Source: Saccharospirillaceae bacterium (GTDB lineage: Bacteria > Pseudomonadota > Gammaproteobacteria > Pseudomonadales > Natronospirillaceae). Taken from it: 44,805 nt of DNA. Numbering within the stretch: the first letter of the stretch is position 1; the number at the start of each line of letters is the position of its first letter. The position numbers and the translations under genes were made by a program. The stretch lies in assembly GCA_007116635.1 (NCBI GenBank), contig SKIB01000051.1:1-44805 (forward strand), given 5' to 3'. Shown here piece by piece: positions 17,608 to 26,619 of the stretch. Under the pieces are notes generated by a model. It was not told the DNA's origin and ran no database searches. It saw only the letters and a program-made list of their open reading frames with translations.

Positions 17608-17876
17608 ATTAAGTGAGGGGATCCTGCGACTTCGCGCAGGATGACTGAAGCAAAGCACAGGGTGATATCGAAGATGCCCAGCATGATTAGGGATGGCTGA
17701 AGCACCCCAGCCAGTGCCAGAAGAATCAACAGTGCCACAAAATGCTTTACCAGAAAAAACCAAGGGCCAGCAAATGCCAGCCCTTGGTTTAAATGATACT
17801 GCTTCGTCCTTGATGCGCGCTTCCTTAATCGATTCCGTGATGACTTCAGCCCTGAAGTAGCGTCCTTAGTATCCAT
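17391..17876 (-). CDS. Doubtful ORF with one hydrophobic segment running into repeats
   Basis: An open frame beginning MDTKDATSGLKSSRNRLRKR, with a basic N-terminus and two hydrophobic stretches (FLVKHFVALLILLALAGVL and LIMLGIFDITLCFASVIL), before it enters modules C and B of the repeat, where the translation becomes artificial. It could be the remains of a small membrane protein. A strong terminator-like hairpin inside the frame, a poor ribosome binding site and the repeat-derived C-terminus argue against a real gene. No family is recognised. Confidence 0.2.
   Translation of the reverse strand: MDTKDATSGLKSSRNRLRKRASRTKQYHLNQGLAFAGPWFFLVKHFVALLILLALAGVLQPSLIMLGIFDITLCFASVILREVAGSPHLIQGLRQPCCGCCLVASGEHSRRAASFTDPATARRVIARHERLRHPWAFASAHPRAPDAADDHKPAPADRRAG
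17754..17790 (-). terminator. Strong hairpin with U tract, no assigned gene
   Basis: A perfect 11-bp stem (aaaccaagggc/gcccttggttt, 17757-17790) with a 12-base loop. On the minus strand it is followed by six T, the form of a Rho-independent terminator. No convincing gene lies upstream on that strand: acs already has its own terminator at 18197. Either an unrecognised transcript from about 17800-18190 ends here, or it is part of the repeat zone. Confidence 0.55.
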
Positions 17877-17907
17877 GTCCTTCACTAGGCGTCCAGGCCG
17901 TGATCCA

Positions 17908-18042
17908 TTAACTCCTTATCCTTACCCGGCACCCTTGCCATTGTCCCTTAACTCCCTATCCTTACCCGGCACCCCTGCCATTGTCCCTTAACTCCCTATC
18001 CTTACTCAGCACCCTTGCCGTTGTCCCTTAACTCCCTATCCA
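17908..18042. repeat. 40-bp tandem repeat, 3.4 copies
   Basis: Units at 17908-17947, 17948-17987 and 17988-18027 plus a 15-base partial. Each begins ttaactcc(c/t)tatcctta and ends ttgtccc, with one to a few differences per unit. The period of exactly 40 is not a multiple of three and no frame is conserved, so this is a non-coding minisatellite-like array. The remaining bases to 18190 hold nothing recognisable. Confidence 0.9.
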
Positions 18043-18196
18043 TTCGTTCTCCCTAGTGGCTAACCCTGCCCATTCTGGCGCTGTCCTTTCCTTTTCCTTG
18101 CCAGATGTGTGCAGTTTAGTAGTGGGGCTTAGCCTTGCCTATTAGTAAAATTACTATTTTGCAGCGCAAAAAGTAAAAAAATGACCAGTAAGGCAT

Positions 18197-18227
18197 AAAA
18201 AAACCTCGCCAGCTTAGCCAGCGAGGT
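18197..18227 (-). terminator. Rho-independent terminator of acs
   Basis: On the minus strand the stem acctcgc/gcgaggt encloses a loop and is followed by seven T. It lies about 50 bases past the acs stop codon. Confidence 0.85.
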
Positions 18228-18277
18228 CAGTAGTGATCTGCTGTCACCCAGCAGAATAGCAGACTTGAATCAAAAGA

Positions 18278-20221
18278 TTAGAGGTGTTGGCGGCTGTCGA
18301 TCAGCTCGTCAACCACACTTGGATCAGCTAGTGTGGAGGTGTCGCCCAGATTCTCAAAGTCGTTGGCGGCAATCTTGCGCAAAATGCGGCGCATGATTTT
18401 ACCTGAACGTGTTTTTGGCAAGCCAGGCGCCCACTGGATTTGATCCGGTGAGGCAATGGGGCCAATCTCTTTGCGTACATGGGCAACCAGTTCGGCCTTG
18501 AGTTCGTCGCTCGGCAGCACGCCCAACATGGGCGTTACATAGACATAGATGCCTTGGCCCTTGATGTCATGCGGGAAGCCGACCACTGCTGCCTCCGCCA
18601 CTTCGGGGTGTGCCACCAAGGCCGATTCGATTTCAGCTGTGCCCAAGCGGTGGCCAGAGACATTCAGTACGTCGTCTACGCGACCGGTAATCCAGTAGTA
18701 GCCGTCTTCGTCACGGCGGGCGCCGTCACCGGTGAAGTATTTGCCAGCGTAGGTGGAGAAGTAGGTATCAATAAAGCGTTGATGATCGCCATAGACCGAG
18801 CGCATTTGCCCAGGCCAGGAATCGGTAATTACTAGGTTGCCATCCACTGCGCCAGAGAGTACCTGACCTTCGGCGTCCAATAATTCTGGCTTGATACCAA
18901 AGAAGGGGCGGGTGGCCGAGCCAGGCTTGAGGGCGGTGGCACCCGGTAATGGGGTGATCAAAATGCCGCCGGTTTCGGTTTGCCACCAGGTGTCGACAAT
19001 GGGGCAACGCTCTTGACCAAAGCTCTTGTGGTACCACTCCCAGGCTTCGGGGTTGATGGGTTCACCCACAGAGCCCAGCAAGCGCAGGCTGGAAAGGTCG
19101 ACGCCATCCACGGCCTTGCTGCCTTGACCCATCAGCGCACGAATGGCGGTCGGTGCTGTGTACAGGGTGTTAACCTTCCACTTTTCACAAACCCGAGCCA
19201 TGCGGTCAATGTTAGGGTAGTTGGGTACGCCTTCGAACATCAGCGTGGTGGCGCCATTGGCCAGCGGGCCATAGAGAATGTAACTATGGCCAGTAACCCA
19301 GCCCACATCCGCCGTACACCAGTATGTGTCGCCCTCTTGGTAGTCAAACACATACTGATGCGTCAGGCTGGCATAGACCAGATAACCGCCAGTGGTGTGC
19401 AGCACGCCCTTGGGCTTGCCGGTGGAGCCTGATGTGTACAGGATGAACAGCGGATCTTCGGCGTTCATTTCTTCAGCCGGGCAATCAGCGCTTTGCTCTG
19501 CTACCTGCTGGTGATACCAGAAGTCACGGCCTTCGACCATGTTGACTGCACCCTTGGTGCGTTCAACCACCAATACCTTGTCGACCGAGTTGACCGATGG
19601 GTGTTCCAGAGCCTTGTCGACATTCTTTTTCAGCGGCACGGCCTTGCCACCGCGCAGGCCTTCATCGGCAGTGATGACAAAGTTGGATTCGCAATCAATG
19701 ATGCGTCCGGCCAAGGCCTCAGGTGAAAAGCCACCAAAGACTACTGAGTGAATGGCACCAATGCGGGTACAGGCCAGCATGGCATAGGCGGCCTCAGGGA
19801 TCATGGGCATGTAGATGGTGACTCGGTCACCTTTTTTTACGCCCATGGCCTTCATGGCATTGGCCAGCTTATTCACCGCCACGGATAGCTGTTGGTAGCT
19901 GATTTCTTGCTGCTCTTCTGGGTTGTCGCCTTCCCAAATGATGGCGGTTTGATTGGCGCGTTTGGCCAGATGACGGTCAATGCAGTTGGCGCTGACATTC
20001 AGAGTGCCGTCCTGATACCAGTGAATGTGCAAATTTTCACGGTTGTAGCTAACATCCTTAACCTTGGTGAAGGGCTTGATCCAATCCACGCGCTGGCCCT
20101 GTTCTTGCCAAAAGGCTTCGTTGTGCTCAATGGAATGCTGATACAGTTCTTGATAACGCTCGTTAGTTAACAGAGTGCGCGCCAAGGTGCTGGCTGGCAC
20201 CTGGTAAACTTTGCTAGACAT
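18278..20221 (-). CDS. acs: Acetyl-CoA synthetase
   Basis: A 647-residue AMP-forming acetate:CoA ligase that activates acetate through acetyl-AMP. The N-terminal ACAS_N region is followed by the adenylate-forming core with [12 protein letters not shown] (P-loop-like A3 motif), [28 protein letters not shown] (A7/A8 hinge) and the C-terminal [14 protein letters not shown]608 in that motif is the lysine whose acetylation switches off the enzyme in Salmonella (K609 there). Length and motifs are normal. GAGGAA lies upstream of the ATG. It is transcribed divergently from the carboxypeptidase gene across a 145-base spacer and ends at a clear terminator, so it is monocistronic. No CRP or other site could be assigned with confidence. 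Confidence 0.96.
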   Translation of the reverse strand: MSSKVYQVPASTLARTLLTNERYQELYQHSIEHNEAFWQEQGQRVDWIKPFTKVKDVSYNRENLHIHWYQDGTLNVSANCIDRHLAKRANQTAIIWEGDNPEEQQEISYQQLSVAVNKLANAMKAMGVKKGDRVTIYMPMIPEAAYAMLACTRIGAIHSVVFGGFSPEALAGRIIDCESNFVITADEGLRGGKAVPLKKNVDKALEHPSVNSVDKVLVVERTKGAVNMVEGRDFWYHQQVAEQSADCPAEEMNAEDPLFILYTSGSTGKPKGVLHTTGGYLVYASLTHQYVFDYQEGDTYWCTADVGWVTGHSYILYGPLANGATTLMFEGVPNYPNIDRMARVCEKWKVNTLYTAPTAIRALMGQGSKAVDGVDLSSLRLLGSVGEPINPEAWEWYHKSFGQERCPIVDTWWQTETGGILITPLPGATALKPGSATRPFFGIKPELLDAEGQVLSGAVDGNLVITDSWPGQMRSVYGDHQRFIDTYFSTYAGKYFTGDGARRDEDGYYWITGRVDDVLNVSGHRLGTAEIESALVAHPEVAEAAVVGFPHDIKGQGIYVYVTPMLGVLPSDELKAELVAHVRKEIGPIASPDQIQWAPGLPKTRSGKIMRRILRKIAANDFENLGDTSTLADPSVVDELIDSRQHL

Positions 20222-20366
20222 GAGATTTCCTCACTCTTGGTTGTTTTTTACAGTTGTCGTTGTTGTAGTGCTATTGATTTAGGACAATGTTTACCACTTA
20301 GCATCTTACAAAATGCCCAAGGGTGCAACCATCCTTGCGCTTAGCCAGTTGAATTCGGAGAGTTTT

Positions 20367-21482
20367 ATGCATCTTTTTGCGCAGATGGACGGGGGCAACA
20401 TTGTTTTTCAGGGCCAGCAAGGGGACCGTTGCCTGCTGGCCATTCGCCAAGACAGCCAGAGCCACTTTTATCAATGGTTTTACTTTGGCATACAATCGGC
20501 ACAAGCCAAGACTCTGGTGATCACCAATGCCGCTGGTGCCGCCTACCCTGAGGGCTGGCAAGACTATCAAGCCCTAGCCAGTGACGATTTACAGCATTGG
20601 TATCGAGTGCCGACTCAGTATCAGGACGGTCAGCTGTTGATTGAGCACCAACCCAGCCAAGGGCAGCGCTGGTACGCCTACTTTGTGCCCTATGGCTATG
20701 TCCGTTATTTACAAGCCTTGGCCACTTGGCAGCAGCGCCCAGAGGTTAGCTGGACTGCCTTGGGCCGTACGGTGCAGGGCCGTGCCATTGATCTTTTGAC
20801 CCTGGGTCAGGCCGGTAAGCCGAAGATTTGGTTATCGGCCCGCCAGCACCCGGGTGAAACCATGGCCAGCTGGTACATTGAGGCCCTGATTAATGCCTTG
20901 CTCGACACCCCCTTGGGTGCCGAACTGCGCCAACAGGCCCAGTTTTTCGTTTTGCCGCATCTCAATCCCGATGGTGCGGTGTTGGGTAATCTGCGCACCA
21001 ATGCTCAGGGCATTAACCTTAACCGCGAATGGGCGCAGCCCTGTATGCAGCGTAGCCCAGAAGTCTATTTGGCGCGTCAGGCCATGGAAGCTCGGGGCGT
21101 GGATCTGTACATTGATGTGCATGGCGACGAAAGTCTGCCATGGAACTTCATGGCCGGGCAGTTGGGCGCTGACGTCAGTGAGGCCATCTTGGCTCAAGAG
21201 CAAGCCTTCAAAGAATGGTATTGCCAAGCCAGTGTCGATTTTCAACAGGAGCAGGGCTATGCACCGGGGCAATTTGGCTCTGAGGCCCTGAGCATGGCCA
21301 CCTTTTGGGTGGGCAATCGCTTCTCTTGCCCGGCCCTAACCCTGGAGATGCCCTTTAAAGAGCATTGGCGGCAGCCGCAAGTACCCATGCCTGCTGAGCC
21401 TGGCTGGTCGGTGGCTCGCACTCAGGAGCTGGCAAAGGCTCTGCTCAAGCCGTTGCAACTTTGGCTGCACAGCCGTGCCTAG
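20367..21482 (+). CDS. M14-family zinc carboxypeptidase (cytosolic type)
   Basis: A 371-residue protein with an N-terminal beta-sandwich domain (MHLFAQMDGGNIVF at the start) and a C-terminal M14 metallocarboxypeptidase domain, an arrangement seen in cytosolic carboxypeptidases. Zinc ligands are H161 and E164 in RQHPGET and H252 in DVHGDE; the catalytic glutamate is E327 in TLEMPFK. NPDGAVLGNLRTNAQGINLN matches the substrate-binding block. The ATG at 20367, with GGAGAG just upstream, is chosen over one 18 codons earlier because family members begin at the GGN motif region. No signal peptide is present. The substrate is unknown; it would remove a C-terminal amino acid from a peptide or protein. 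Confidence 0.85.
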   Translation: MHLFAQMDGGNIVFQGQQGDRCLLAIRQDSQSHFYQWFYFGIQSAQAKTLVITNAAGAAYPEGWQDYQALASDDLQHWYRVPTQYQDGQLLIEHQPSQGQRWYAYFVPYGYVRYLQALATWQQRPEVSWTALGRTVQGRAIDLLTLGQAGKPKIWLSARQHPGETMASWYIEALINALLDTPLGAELRQQAQFFVLPHLNPDGAVLGNLRTNAQGINLNREWAQPCMQRSPEVYLARQAMEARGVDLYIDVHGDESLPWNFMAGQLGADVSEAILAQEQAFKEWYCQASVDFQQEQGYAPGQFGSEALSMATFWVGNRFSCPALTLEMPFKEHWRQPQVPMPAEPGWSVARTQELAKALLKPLQLWLHSRA

Positions 21483-21529
21483 TTAGGGATTAAGATCGGC
21501 GCAGGAATTAGACAAATGCCAGCTTTGGT

Positions 21530-21560
21530 CTAGGCTTAAGGTGTTGCTCTTTTAGCCTAG
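21530..21560 (+). promoter_or_regulatory. Inverted repeat covering the chemoreceptor ribosome binding site
   Basis: CTAGGCTTAA (21530-21539) can pair with TTAGCCTAG (21552-21560) with one bulge. The likely Shine-Dalgarno TAGGA (21558-21562), eight bases before the chemoreceptor ATG, starts inside the 3' arm. It may modulate translation or be an operator; no sigma-28 promoter could be recognised nearby. Confidence 0.35.
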
Positions 21561-21569
21561 GACTCAGTC

Positions 21570-23447
21570 ATGAACAGCCTCAAAACTCAACTTATGTTGG
21601 CCGTGTTGCTGGTTACCGCTATCACCATTGCCATCACCACCGCCTTGGCGGTCAATAACCTGCAGCGTCAAGCTTTGGAAAACGCTGAAGTGGAAGTCAA
21701 CTTGGTCAGCCAAGTCTTGGCCCGTAACCTGTCGTCTTGGCAGCGAGCCAATGTGCGGTTGATGGATACTGCTGCCAGAGCCTATGCTAATCATGATGAT
21801 GTTTTAGACGCTATCTTAGATTATGGTCAGGGTGCCGGCGACTTTCAGGTTATGTATGTGGGCACCAGTGATGGCCGCTTTATTTCCAATCCCGTGGTCA
21901 GTTTGCCTGCGGGATATGACCCACGTACTCGGCCTTGGTATCAGTTGGCCATGCGCAGCCCAGGTCGTACCGTGGTCACCGATCCCTATGAGGATGCATC
22001 TGAGCAAGGTGGTTTGGTGATGACCTTTGCGCGTAGCATTGACAGTCTTGGTGTGTTGGCGGCGGATTTGCGCCTAACGGAGGTGTCCAGTTCGGTGCTG
22101 GGTGCCGATTTGGGTGAGCTTGGCTACGCCATTCTGGTGGACCGCGAGGCCAAGGTTTTGGTGCATCCTAACCAAAATTTGGTGCTCCAGCCCCTTAGCA
22201 TGTCGGCTCCTAGTTTGAACGCCAGCAATATTAATGCCCTGTTGAGCAGTGGTGAGCTGCTGTCCACTCAGGTCGAGGGCAAGGCCAGCTTGGTAATGGC
22301 GCGCAACATTCCGGATTCGGACTGGCGTTTGGTGTTCGTGATCGACGAACGGGTGCTGATGACCCCAGTGCGTGCTCAATTGATGTCCTCGGTGTTGCTG
22401 GCTCTGGTGCTGTTGCTGGTCATTGGCTTTGCCGCTGCCATGCTGGTGCGTCGTTTGCTACAACCTCTGGACGAACTGCAGCTGGCGATGAACGAAGTCA
22501 GCAAGGGGCAGGGCGATCTGACCAAAACCCTGAATTATCAAGCGGATAATGAATTGGGCCGCATCAGTAGTGCGTTTAATGACTTCTTGCAACAGGTCAG
22601 ACAGCTGGTGCTGGAAGCCAAGCAATCGGCCAGTGCCTTGGCTGAAAACGCCGTGGCCACCGCCAATAGCACCGCTGCTAATCAGCAACAATTGCAACGC
22701 CAGCAAGACGAAATCAGTCAGGTGGCTGCGGCCATTCATGAGATGTCGGCTACCTCGGCCGAAGTGGCCCAGAGCGCTCAAGAAGCAGCACAGTCGGCCC
22801 AGACCGCCAAGCAAACCAGCCAGTCGGCCAAAACCGAGGCTGAGCGCAACGATCAAAGCATGAATCGCCTGTCGGCAGAAATTGCTGAAACCGCCAGAGT
22901 GATCGAAGCCCTCAATGAGGACGCACAAAAGATCAACTACATCCTCAACACCATTCAGGGCGTGGCGGAGCAAACCAACTTGCTGGCTTTGAATGCCGCC
23001 ATTGAAGCCGCAAGAGCCGGGGATCATGGGCGAGGCTTTGCCGTGGTGGCCGACGAAGTACGGGGTCTATCGCAGCGTACCCATGAGGCCACAGGGGAAA
23101 TTCAGAAAATGATTGAGGCCTTGCAGGGCCGCACCGGTCAAGCGGTGGGCATGATGGAACAATCGGTGGAAGTGGCCAAGGCCACCATCGACAATGCACA
23201 GAAGGTGATGCAGAGCCTGATGAGCATTAACGACTCCATCCAGACCATCAATGATCAAGCGCAACGCATTTCTGCAGCGGCGGCTGAACAAAACATTGCC
23301 ACTGAAGAAATCAGTCAGATCACCACCGTGATCAAAGACGCGGCCGATCAACTGGCGGTGAGTTTTGACCAGTCTCAGGCTCAGGTAGACGACATGTCCA
23401 ACCTAAGCCGTACCATCCAAACCAACTTGCAGCGCTTCCGCACCTAG
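21570..23447 (+). CDS. Methyl-accepting chemotaxis protein with dCACHE sensor
   Basis: A 625-residue transmembrane chemoreceptor. TM1 covers about residues 7-29, followed by a periplasmic double-CACHE domain ([50 protein letters not shown]), TM2 at about 270-292, a HAMP domain, and the cytoplasmic signalling coiled coil with the highly conserved tip [24 protein letters not shown] near residues 465-500. dCACHE sensors of this type usually bind small ligands such as amino acids or organic acids directly; WYQLAM with a following TDPY is in line with that class, but the ligand cannot be told. No C-terminal NWETF-like pentapeptide is present. It converges with polA with only 39 bases between the stops. 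Confidence 0.93.
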   Translation: MNSLKTQLMLAVLLVTAITIAITTALAVNNLQRQALENAEVEVNLVSQVLARNLSSWQRANVRLMDTAARAYANHDDVLDAILDYGQGAGDFQVMYVGTSDGRFISNPVVSLPAGYDPRTRPWYQLAMRSPGRTVVTDPYEDASEQGGLVMTFARSIDSLGVLAADLRLTEVSSSVLGADLGELGYAILVDREAKVLVHPNQNLVLQPLSMSAPSLNASNINALLSSGELLSTQVEGKASLVMARNIPDSDWRLVFVIDERVLMTPVRAQLMSSVLLALVLLLVIGFAAAMLVRRLLQPLDELQLAMNEVSKGQGDLTKTLNYQADNELGRISSAFNDFLQQVRQLVLEAKQSASALAENAVATANSTAANQQQLQRQQDEISQVAAAIHEMSATSAEVAQSAQEAAQSAQTAKQTSQSAKTEAERNDQSMNRLSAEIAETARVIEALNEDAQKINYILNTIQGVAEQTNLLALNAAIEAARAGDHGRGFAVVADEVRGLSQRTHEATGEIQKMIEALQGRTGQAVGMMEQSVEVAKATIDNAQKVMQSLMSINDSIQTINDQAQRISAAAAEQNIATEEISQITTVIKDAADQLAVSFDQSQAQVDDMSNLSRTIQTNLQRFRT

Positions 23448-23486
23448 TTGGCTGTTGGTTTTAGTAGGCTGTTGGTTTATAGCAAG

Positions 23487-26276
23487 CTAGTGCGCCTGAT
23501 CCCAGTTGTCGCCCACACCAAGGTCGACCACCAAGGGCACACTCAGACTGGCGGCTTGCTGCATGCGTAGGCGAATGCCTTGCTGCAGCTCCGCCAGTTG
23601 CTCACTGCGCACTTCAAACACCAGTTCGTCGTGCACCTGCAGCAGCAAACCAATGTCATCACGATCTTTGCACCATTGGTACACATCCACCATGGCCTTT
23701 TTAATGATGTCTGCAGCCGTGCCCTGCATGGGGGCATTGATGGCGGTGCGCTCGGCACCCGCACGCACCATGGCATTGCTGGATGCCAGGCCAGGTAGGT
23801 AGAGCCTGCGGCCATACAGGGTTTGCACATAGCCCTGCTGCTTGGCCTGTTCTCGCGTCCGCTCCATGTAATCCTTAACCCCGGGGTAACGCTGAAAGTA
23901 GCGATTGACATAGTCGCTGGCTTCTTTGCGCTCAATGCCCAGTTGCTTGGCCAGACCAAAGGCGCTCATGCCATAGATCAGCCCAAAGTTAATGGCCTTG
24001 GCGTTGCGCCGCATCTCTGGTGTCACCTGGTCCAAATTCAACTGCATGGTGTCGGCCGCGGTGGCCTTGTGGATGTCTTCGCCGGCGGCAAAGGCACGAA
24101 TCAAGCCTTCGTCTTGCGACAGATGCGCCATGATGCGCAGCTCGATCTGGCTGTAGTCTGCGGCCAGCATCAGCCAGCCTGCTTGCGGCACAAAGGCTTG
24201 GCGAATCAGTCGCCCTTCGGGGTGGCGAATGGGGATGTTTTGCAAATTGGGTTCGCTGGAACTGAAGCGTCCGGTGCTGGCGCCGGTTTGGTGGTAACTG
24301 GTGTGCACCCGTCCGGTACTGGCTTGGATCAATTCCGCCAGGGGCAGAGTATAGGTGCCGAGCAGTTTTTTCAGTCGTCGATACTGCAGAATGATGGCCG
24401 GCAAGGGGTAGCTAAGGGCCAATTCGTTCAGCACCTCTTCATTGGTTGAGGCCTGACCCTTGGCGGTTTTTTTGCCAGCAGGCAGGCCCAGTTTGCCAAA
24501 CAAAACATCGGCCAATTGCTTGGGTGAGTCAAGATTAAACTCCTCACCAGCCAGCTCAAAGGCTTGCTGCATCAGTTGTTCGGCTTGCTCGCTGAACGTA
24601 GCGCTTAGAGTACTTAGCTGCTGGCGATCCAGGGTTACACCGCGGCGCTCCATGGCCACCAAACTTGGCACCAGGGGCGCTTCGATTTGCCGATAGACCG
24701 CCAGCAGCTCCGGCTGCTGTTGCAGTTCGGCTCGCAAATGCTCAAACAGACGGAAGCAAAGATCGGCCCGTTGCGCCAGATAAGTAAGGCAGTGGCTGCT
24801 GTCTAACTCTGAGAGACACAGTTGCTTTTTGCCGAACTGGCCGGCGATCTCTTCCAGCAGCAGGCTGTCAAGATCCAAGTGTTGGCGGCTGAGATTGTCT
24901 AGGTGATAAGGATCATAGTGTTTGCTCAGCTCGCCCGCCCTTGGCAGGCTGCTGTTTAGGGCATTGGCCATTAGCGAGACATCGTCCTTCATACGGTGTG
25001 GGCGAATGTCGTATTGACTCAGCAGGTGCAACCAAGCCTTAAGGTCGAGCACGATCTTTTCCAGCTGAAAGTCGGCCAAATAAGGAGCAATTAGGGCCAT
25101 CAGTTCTTGTGCCTCAATGCCTTGCGGCATGCCGTTGGCCACCAGTTGCAGCACACGAGCACTGCCCGGGCCATGGCTTAGGCTCAGGGCAATGACTTGT
25201 TGCTGCAAATAGTGTTGGCTGCGGCAATGGGCATGGAGGGCCAGTCGGCCTTTGCTTTTGGCCTCTTGTAGGTAGCTGGTTAATTGCTCAAGGCTGTCTA
25301 GGCTTTGGTAATCCAGTTCGGTAGGGGCCGGTGAGGGTTGAATGACATCCATGGCCGGATCATGAGATGCAGAGGCAGCAGTCGAGCCAGAGGTTAGAGC
25401 ACTGCCCTGCTGACCATCCAACTCTTTTAACCATGAGCGGAATTCCAAACGGGCAAAGAGCTCATGCAGCAAGGCCTGATCAGGCGCTTGGCTATTGAGG
25501 GCGTCGGACTGCAGTTGCAAATCCAGATCGCAACTGATGGTCGCTAGCCGGTAGCTCAGCCTGGCCTGGTCTTGATGTTCTTGCAGTTTTTTGGCCAGTG
25601 ACTTGGCGCCGCGAATCGGCAGCTCGGCCACTGCATCCAATTGCTGGTAAATGCTGTCGATGCCGCCCAGGGCTTGTAGCAGTGCGGTGGCGGTCTTTTC
25701 TCCAACCCCAGGCACGCCCGGTATGTTGTCCACCTTGTCGCCCATTAGGGCCAAATAGTCGATCATCAACTCAGGGCCAAAACCATACTTTTCTTGCATG
25801 CTGCTGGCATCCAAGCGCTTCTGGTTCATGGTGTTGAGCAGGGTCACACGCTCGTTGATCAGTTGTGCCATGTCCTTATCGCCGGTCGAGATCAGCACCT
25901 GATGTTGCTCTTGACTGAGCTGCTTGGCCAGAGTGCCAATCACATCGTCTGCTTCCACTCCGCTGACACTCAAGAGCGGCAAGCCCATGGCGCGAATGAT
26001 GCGATGAATGTCATCGATCTGCAGCCTCAGTTCGTCGGGCATGGGTGGTCGATTGGCCTTGTATTGATCGTATAACTCATTACGGAAGGTCGGGCCCTTG
26101 GCATCAAAGACCACCACCAAGTTGGCATCAGGGTAATCTTGCTGCATCGAGCGAATCATGCTGATTACGCCCCTGGTGGCGCCAGTGGGTTGACCCTCTT
26201 TGTTGGTCAGGGGCGGCATGGCGTGAAAGGCACGAAACAAGTAAGAAGAGCCGTCAATGAGGATGTAATCAGACAT
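23487..26276 (-). CDS. polA: DNA polymerase I
   Basis: A 929-residue polymerase (928 in E. coli) for Okazaki fragment processing and repair. The N-terminal 5'-3' exonuclease is complete (VVVFDAKGPTFRNELYDQYK, SGVEADDVIGTLA, STGDKDMAQL, PGVPGVGEKTA). The polymerase domain has motif A DYSQIELRIMAH, the O-helix block RRNAKAINFGLIYG and motif C VHDELVFEV. The middle 3'-5' exonuclease domain is degenerate: where E. coli has FDTET (D355, E357) this has ALHAH (346-350), the motif II Asp region reads LDLKAWL (410-416), and motif III reads YLAQRAD (499-505) in place of YAAEDAD. Proofreading is therefore probably absent. No good Shine-Dalgarno precedes the ATG. It is transcribed divergently from a Fur-box-controlled small gene. 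Confidence 0.95.
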   Translation of the reverse strand: MSDYILIDGSSYLFRAFHAMPPLTNKEGQPTGATRGVISMIRSMQQDYPDANLVVVFDAKGPTFRNELYDQYKANRPPMPDELRLQIDDIHRIIRAMGLPLLSVSGVEADDVIGTLAKQLSQEQHQVLISTGDKDMAQLINERVTLLNTMNQKRLDASSMQEKYGFGPELMIDYLALMGDKVDNIPGVPGVGEKTATALLQALGGIDSIYQQLDAVAELPIRGAKSLAKKLQEHQDQARLSYRLATISCDLDLQLQSDALNSQAPDQALLHELFARLEFRSWLKELDGQQGSALTSGSTAASASHDPAMDVIQPSPAPTELDYQSLDSLEQLTSYLQEAKSKGRLALHAHCRSQHYLQQQVIALSLSHGPGSARVLQLVANGMPQGIEAQELMALIAPYLADFQLEKIVLDLKAWLHLLSQYDIRPHRMKDDVSLMANALNSSLPRAGELSKHYDPYHLDNLSRQHLDLDSLLLEEIAGQFGKKQLCLSELDSSHCLTYLAQRADLCFRLFEHLRAELQQQPELLAVYRQIEAPLVPSLVAMERRGVTLDRQQLSTLSATFSEQAEQLMQQAFELAGEEFNLDSPKQLADVLFGKLGLPAGKKTAKGQASTNEEVLNELALSYPLPAIILQYRRLKKLLGTYTLPLAELIQASTGRVHTSYHQTGASTGRFSSSEPNLQNIPIRHPEGRLIRQAFVPQAGWLMLAADYSQIELRIMAHLSQDEGLIRAFAAGEDIHKATAADTMQLNLDQVTPEMRRNAKAINFGLIYGMSAFGLAKQLGIERKEASDYVNRYFQRYPGVKDYMERTREQAKQQGYVQTLYGRRLYLPGLASSNAMVRAGAERTAINAPMQGTAADIIKKAMVDVYQWCKDRDDIGLLLQVHDELVFEVRSEQLAELQQGIRLRMQQAASLSVPLVVDLGVGDNWDQAH

Positions 26277-26347
26277 AGTAACAACCGAATTGAATTTGGC
26301 TGCAGTTTAGCAAGTATCCATCGGCAGCACTAATGGCAAAATCTTGC

Positions 26348-26376
26348 TTGACCACAATGGGAATATGGTCTTTAAT
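26348..26376 (+). promoter_or_regulatory. Promoter of the Fur-box small gene
   Basis: TTGACC (26348-26353), a 17-base spacer, and TTTAAT (26371-26376) form a good sigma-70 promoter directed at the small gene at 26455. The Fur box begins 9 bases after the -10 box, covering the expected start site. Confidence 0.6.
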
Positions 26377-26384
26377 TAAACTTA

Positions 26385-26403
26385 AATGATAATTGTTATC
26401 ATT
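26385..26403. promoter_or_regulatory. Fur box (iron-responsive operator)
   Basis: The 19-base palindrome AATGATAATTGTTATCATT contains TGATAAT-T-GTTATCA, one mismatch from the 7-1-7 Fur consensus TGATAATnATTATCA. It overlaps the predicted start of transcription of the rightward small gene, so Fur with iron would repress it. It is about 110 bases from the polA start and could also touch a polA promoter, but no clear one was found. Confidence 0.75.
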
Positions 26404-26454
26404 AAATAATTTGATTATTTTGATTGGTTTTCCAAATCATTCATAGGAGGCATT

Positions 26455-26619
26455 ATGTCAAACCGAATTGCAGCCATTCGCCGCTGGTTAATGCTCAGCC
26501 TGATCGTCTTTGCCCTTGGCCATACACTTATGTTGTCACAGAGCCAAAGCCAGACGCTGACAGAACAGGCCGAGCTGTCACTGAGCCAGCCACTGGCTTT
26601 CAACCTGCTCGGCAGTTAA
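26455..26619 (+). CDS. Fur-box-controlled small membrane-anchored protein, unknown
   Basis: A 54-residue open frame beginning MSNRIAAIRRWLMLSLIVFA and ending PLAFNLLGS. It has a basic N-terminus, one hydrophobic segment (about residues 12-28), then a Gln/Ser-rich tail of about 26 residues. It could be a signal anchor, or a signal peptide with a short exported tail; there is no lipobox Cys. A near-perfect AGGAGG sits 6 bases upstream of the ATG, and a promoter plus Fur box lie just before, which together make it a real gene despite its size. No family is recognised. Its 3' end overlaps the end of the converging GGDEF/EAL gene by 42 bases, so transcripts could form antisense. A role in iron starvation is inferred only from the operator. 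Confidence 0.7.
   Translation: MSNRIAAIRRWLMLSLIVFALGHTLMLSQSQSQTLTEQAELSLSQPLAFNLLGS

Noticed and set aside
17240-18042. A CRISPR array or an attC-type integron array.
   Set aside because: Units are not 25-40-base repeats with unique spacers of constant length, no cas or integrase genes are present, and the 40-bp array has no spacers.
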